The position numbers were made by a program, and so were the translations under genes. This document shows, one piece after another, positions 6,323 to 6,711 of a DNA stretch of 6,711 nucleotides (positions are counted from its first letter, which is position 1; each line of letters starts with the position of its first letter). This DNA is from Chloroflexota bacterium (GTDB lineage Bacteria; Chloroflexota; Dehalococcoidia; SM23-28-2; RBG-16-64-32), in assembly GCA_022563285.1 (NCBI GenBank), contig JADFNQ010000074.1:1-6711 (forward strand), given 5' to 3'. The notes below the pieces were generated by a model that saw only the letters and a program-made list of their open reading frames with translations, was not told the DNA's origin and searched no databases.

Positions 6323-6711
6323 CTAGGCCTTCTTCAGCTCCTGCACCATCCAGCGCAGCCGCTCCGCCTGCTCCTGGGTGGCGGTGGCGTAGCCGAAGTC
6401 CAGCGTGCTCACCACGCCGGAGTAGCGCTCCTTGATCTTGGGGACAATCTCGTCGTAGGTGCCGACGATGGCGAACTCGTTGAGCATCTCGTCTGTGATC
6501 TCGTTGGCCATCTCCGCCCACTTGCCCTCCATGGACAGGCGGTAGAGCCGCGGCCCCACCTCGTCCCAGCCGTGGCACTCCAGGACGGTATGGTAGGAGC
6601 GGGTGGAGGCGTAGAAAGAGATCTGCTGCTTCACCGGCAGCTTGGCCTTCTCCACCTCCTCCTCGTTCTTGCCGGTGACGAGGAAGCCGCCGCCGACGAT
6701 ATCGATGTCGG
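6323..6711 (-). CDS. LLM-class (luciferase-like, F420-type) oxidoreductase, C-terminal part only
   Basis: The reading frame is open through the right edge of the window, so the N-terminal part of the gene is missing. About 128 residues are visible, starting DIDIVGGGFLVTG and ending RWMVQELKKA. Segments such as KQQISFYASTRSYHTVLECHGW, then EITDEMLNEFAIVGTYDEIVPKI and KERYSGVVSTLDFGYA, are typical of the C-terminal third of bacterial-luciferase-like flavin or F420-dependent oxidoreductases. They look closest to the F420-dependent group often found in actinobacteria and Chloroflexota. The GTG at 6655 is internal and should not be taken as the start. The gene is upstream of, and almost certainly co-transcribed with, the 2H phosphoesterase and hydrolase genes. 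The operon promoter lies outside the window. Cofactor choice (F420 or FMN) cannot be settled from this fragment. Confidence 0.87.
   Translation of the reverse strand, partial: DIDIVGGGFLVTGKNEEEVEKAKLPVKQQISFYASTRSYHTVLECHGWDEVGPRLYRLSMEGKWAEMANEITDEMLNEFAIVGTYDEIVPKIKERYSGVVSTLDFGYATATQEQAERLRWMVQELKKA

Noticed and set aside
6312..6578. Upstream extension of the 2H phosphoesterase frame into the LLM gene
   Set aside because: The extended part overlaps the secure LLM coding sequence in another frame and yields a repetitive Arg/Gly/His-rich peptide. The ATG at 6311 just after the LLM stop is more sensible.

Overview
The window is a GC-rich bacterial chromosomal segment carrying six tightly packed protein genes, one of them cut by the right edge. 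No rRNA, tRNA, CRISPR array, insertion sequence or phage gene is visible. The gene content is peptidoglycan and cell-shape genes, a Rex redox repressor, and an LLM-class (luciferase-like, F420-type) oxidoreductase next to small hydrolases. It suggests a free-living, walled bacterium, possibly Chloroflexota or a high-GC Gram-positive. That taxonomic reading is an inference from gene mix and composition only.

Layout. Positions 1-2329 (+) hold murA followed one base later by mreB, a cell-wall/cell-shape pair that is probably one operon. The mreB end overlaps the end of the convergent rex gene (2319-2966, -) by 11 bases. A 257-base divergent intergenic region (2967-3223) separates rex from a 508-residue AAA+ ATPase with an N-terminal winged-helix-like region (3224-4750, +). 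This region carries a good sigma70-type promoter pointing at rex and an inverted repeat just upstream of its -35 box. The ATPase end overlaps by 4 bases the end of a leftward operon. In transcription order that operon is: a C-terminal LLM oxidoreductase fragment (6711-6323), a 2H phosphoesterase / 2'-5' RNA ligase-like protein (6311-5613) and an alpha/beta hydrolase (5616-4747). The last two are joined by a 4-base GTGA overlap.

Points of interest. MurA has Asp in place of the usual active-site-loop Cys, the change known to give intrinsic fosfomycin insensitivity. MreB departs from consensus in all three nucleotide-binding motifs and has no mreC/mreD directly downstream. The inverted repeat beside the rex promoter is a candidate autoregulatory operator that could also affect the divergent ATPase gene. 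The ATPase itself has no established function that I can assign. I see no clear evidence of a wholly new multi-gene system; the uncharacterised ATPase is the best candidate for new biology.
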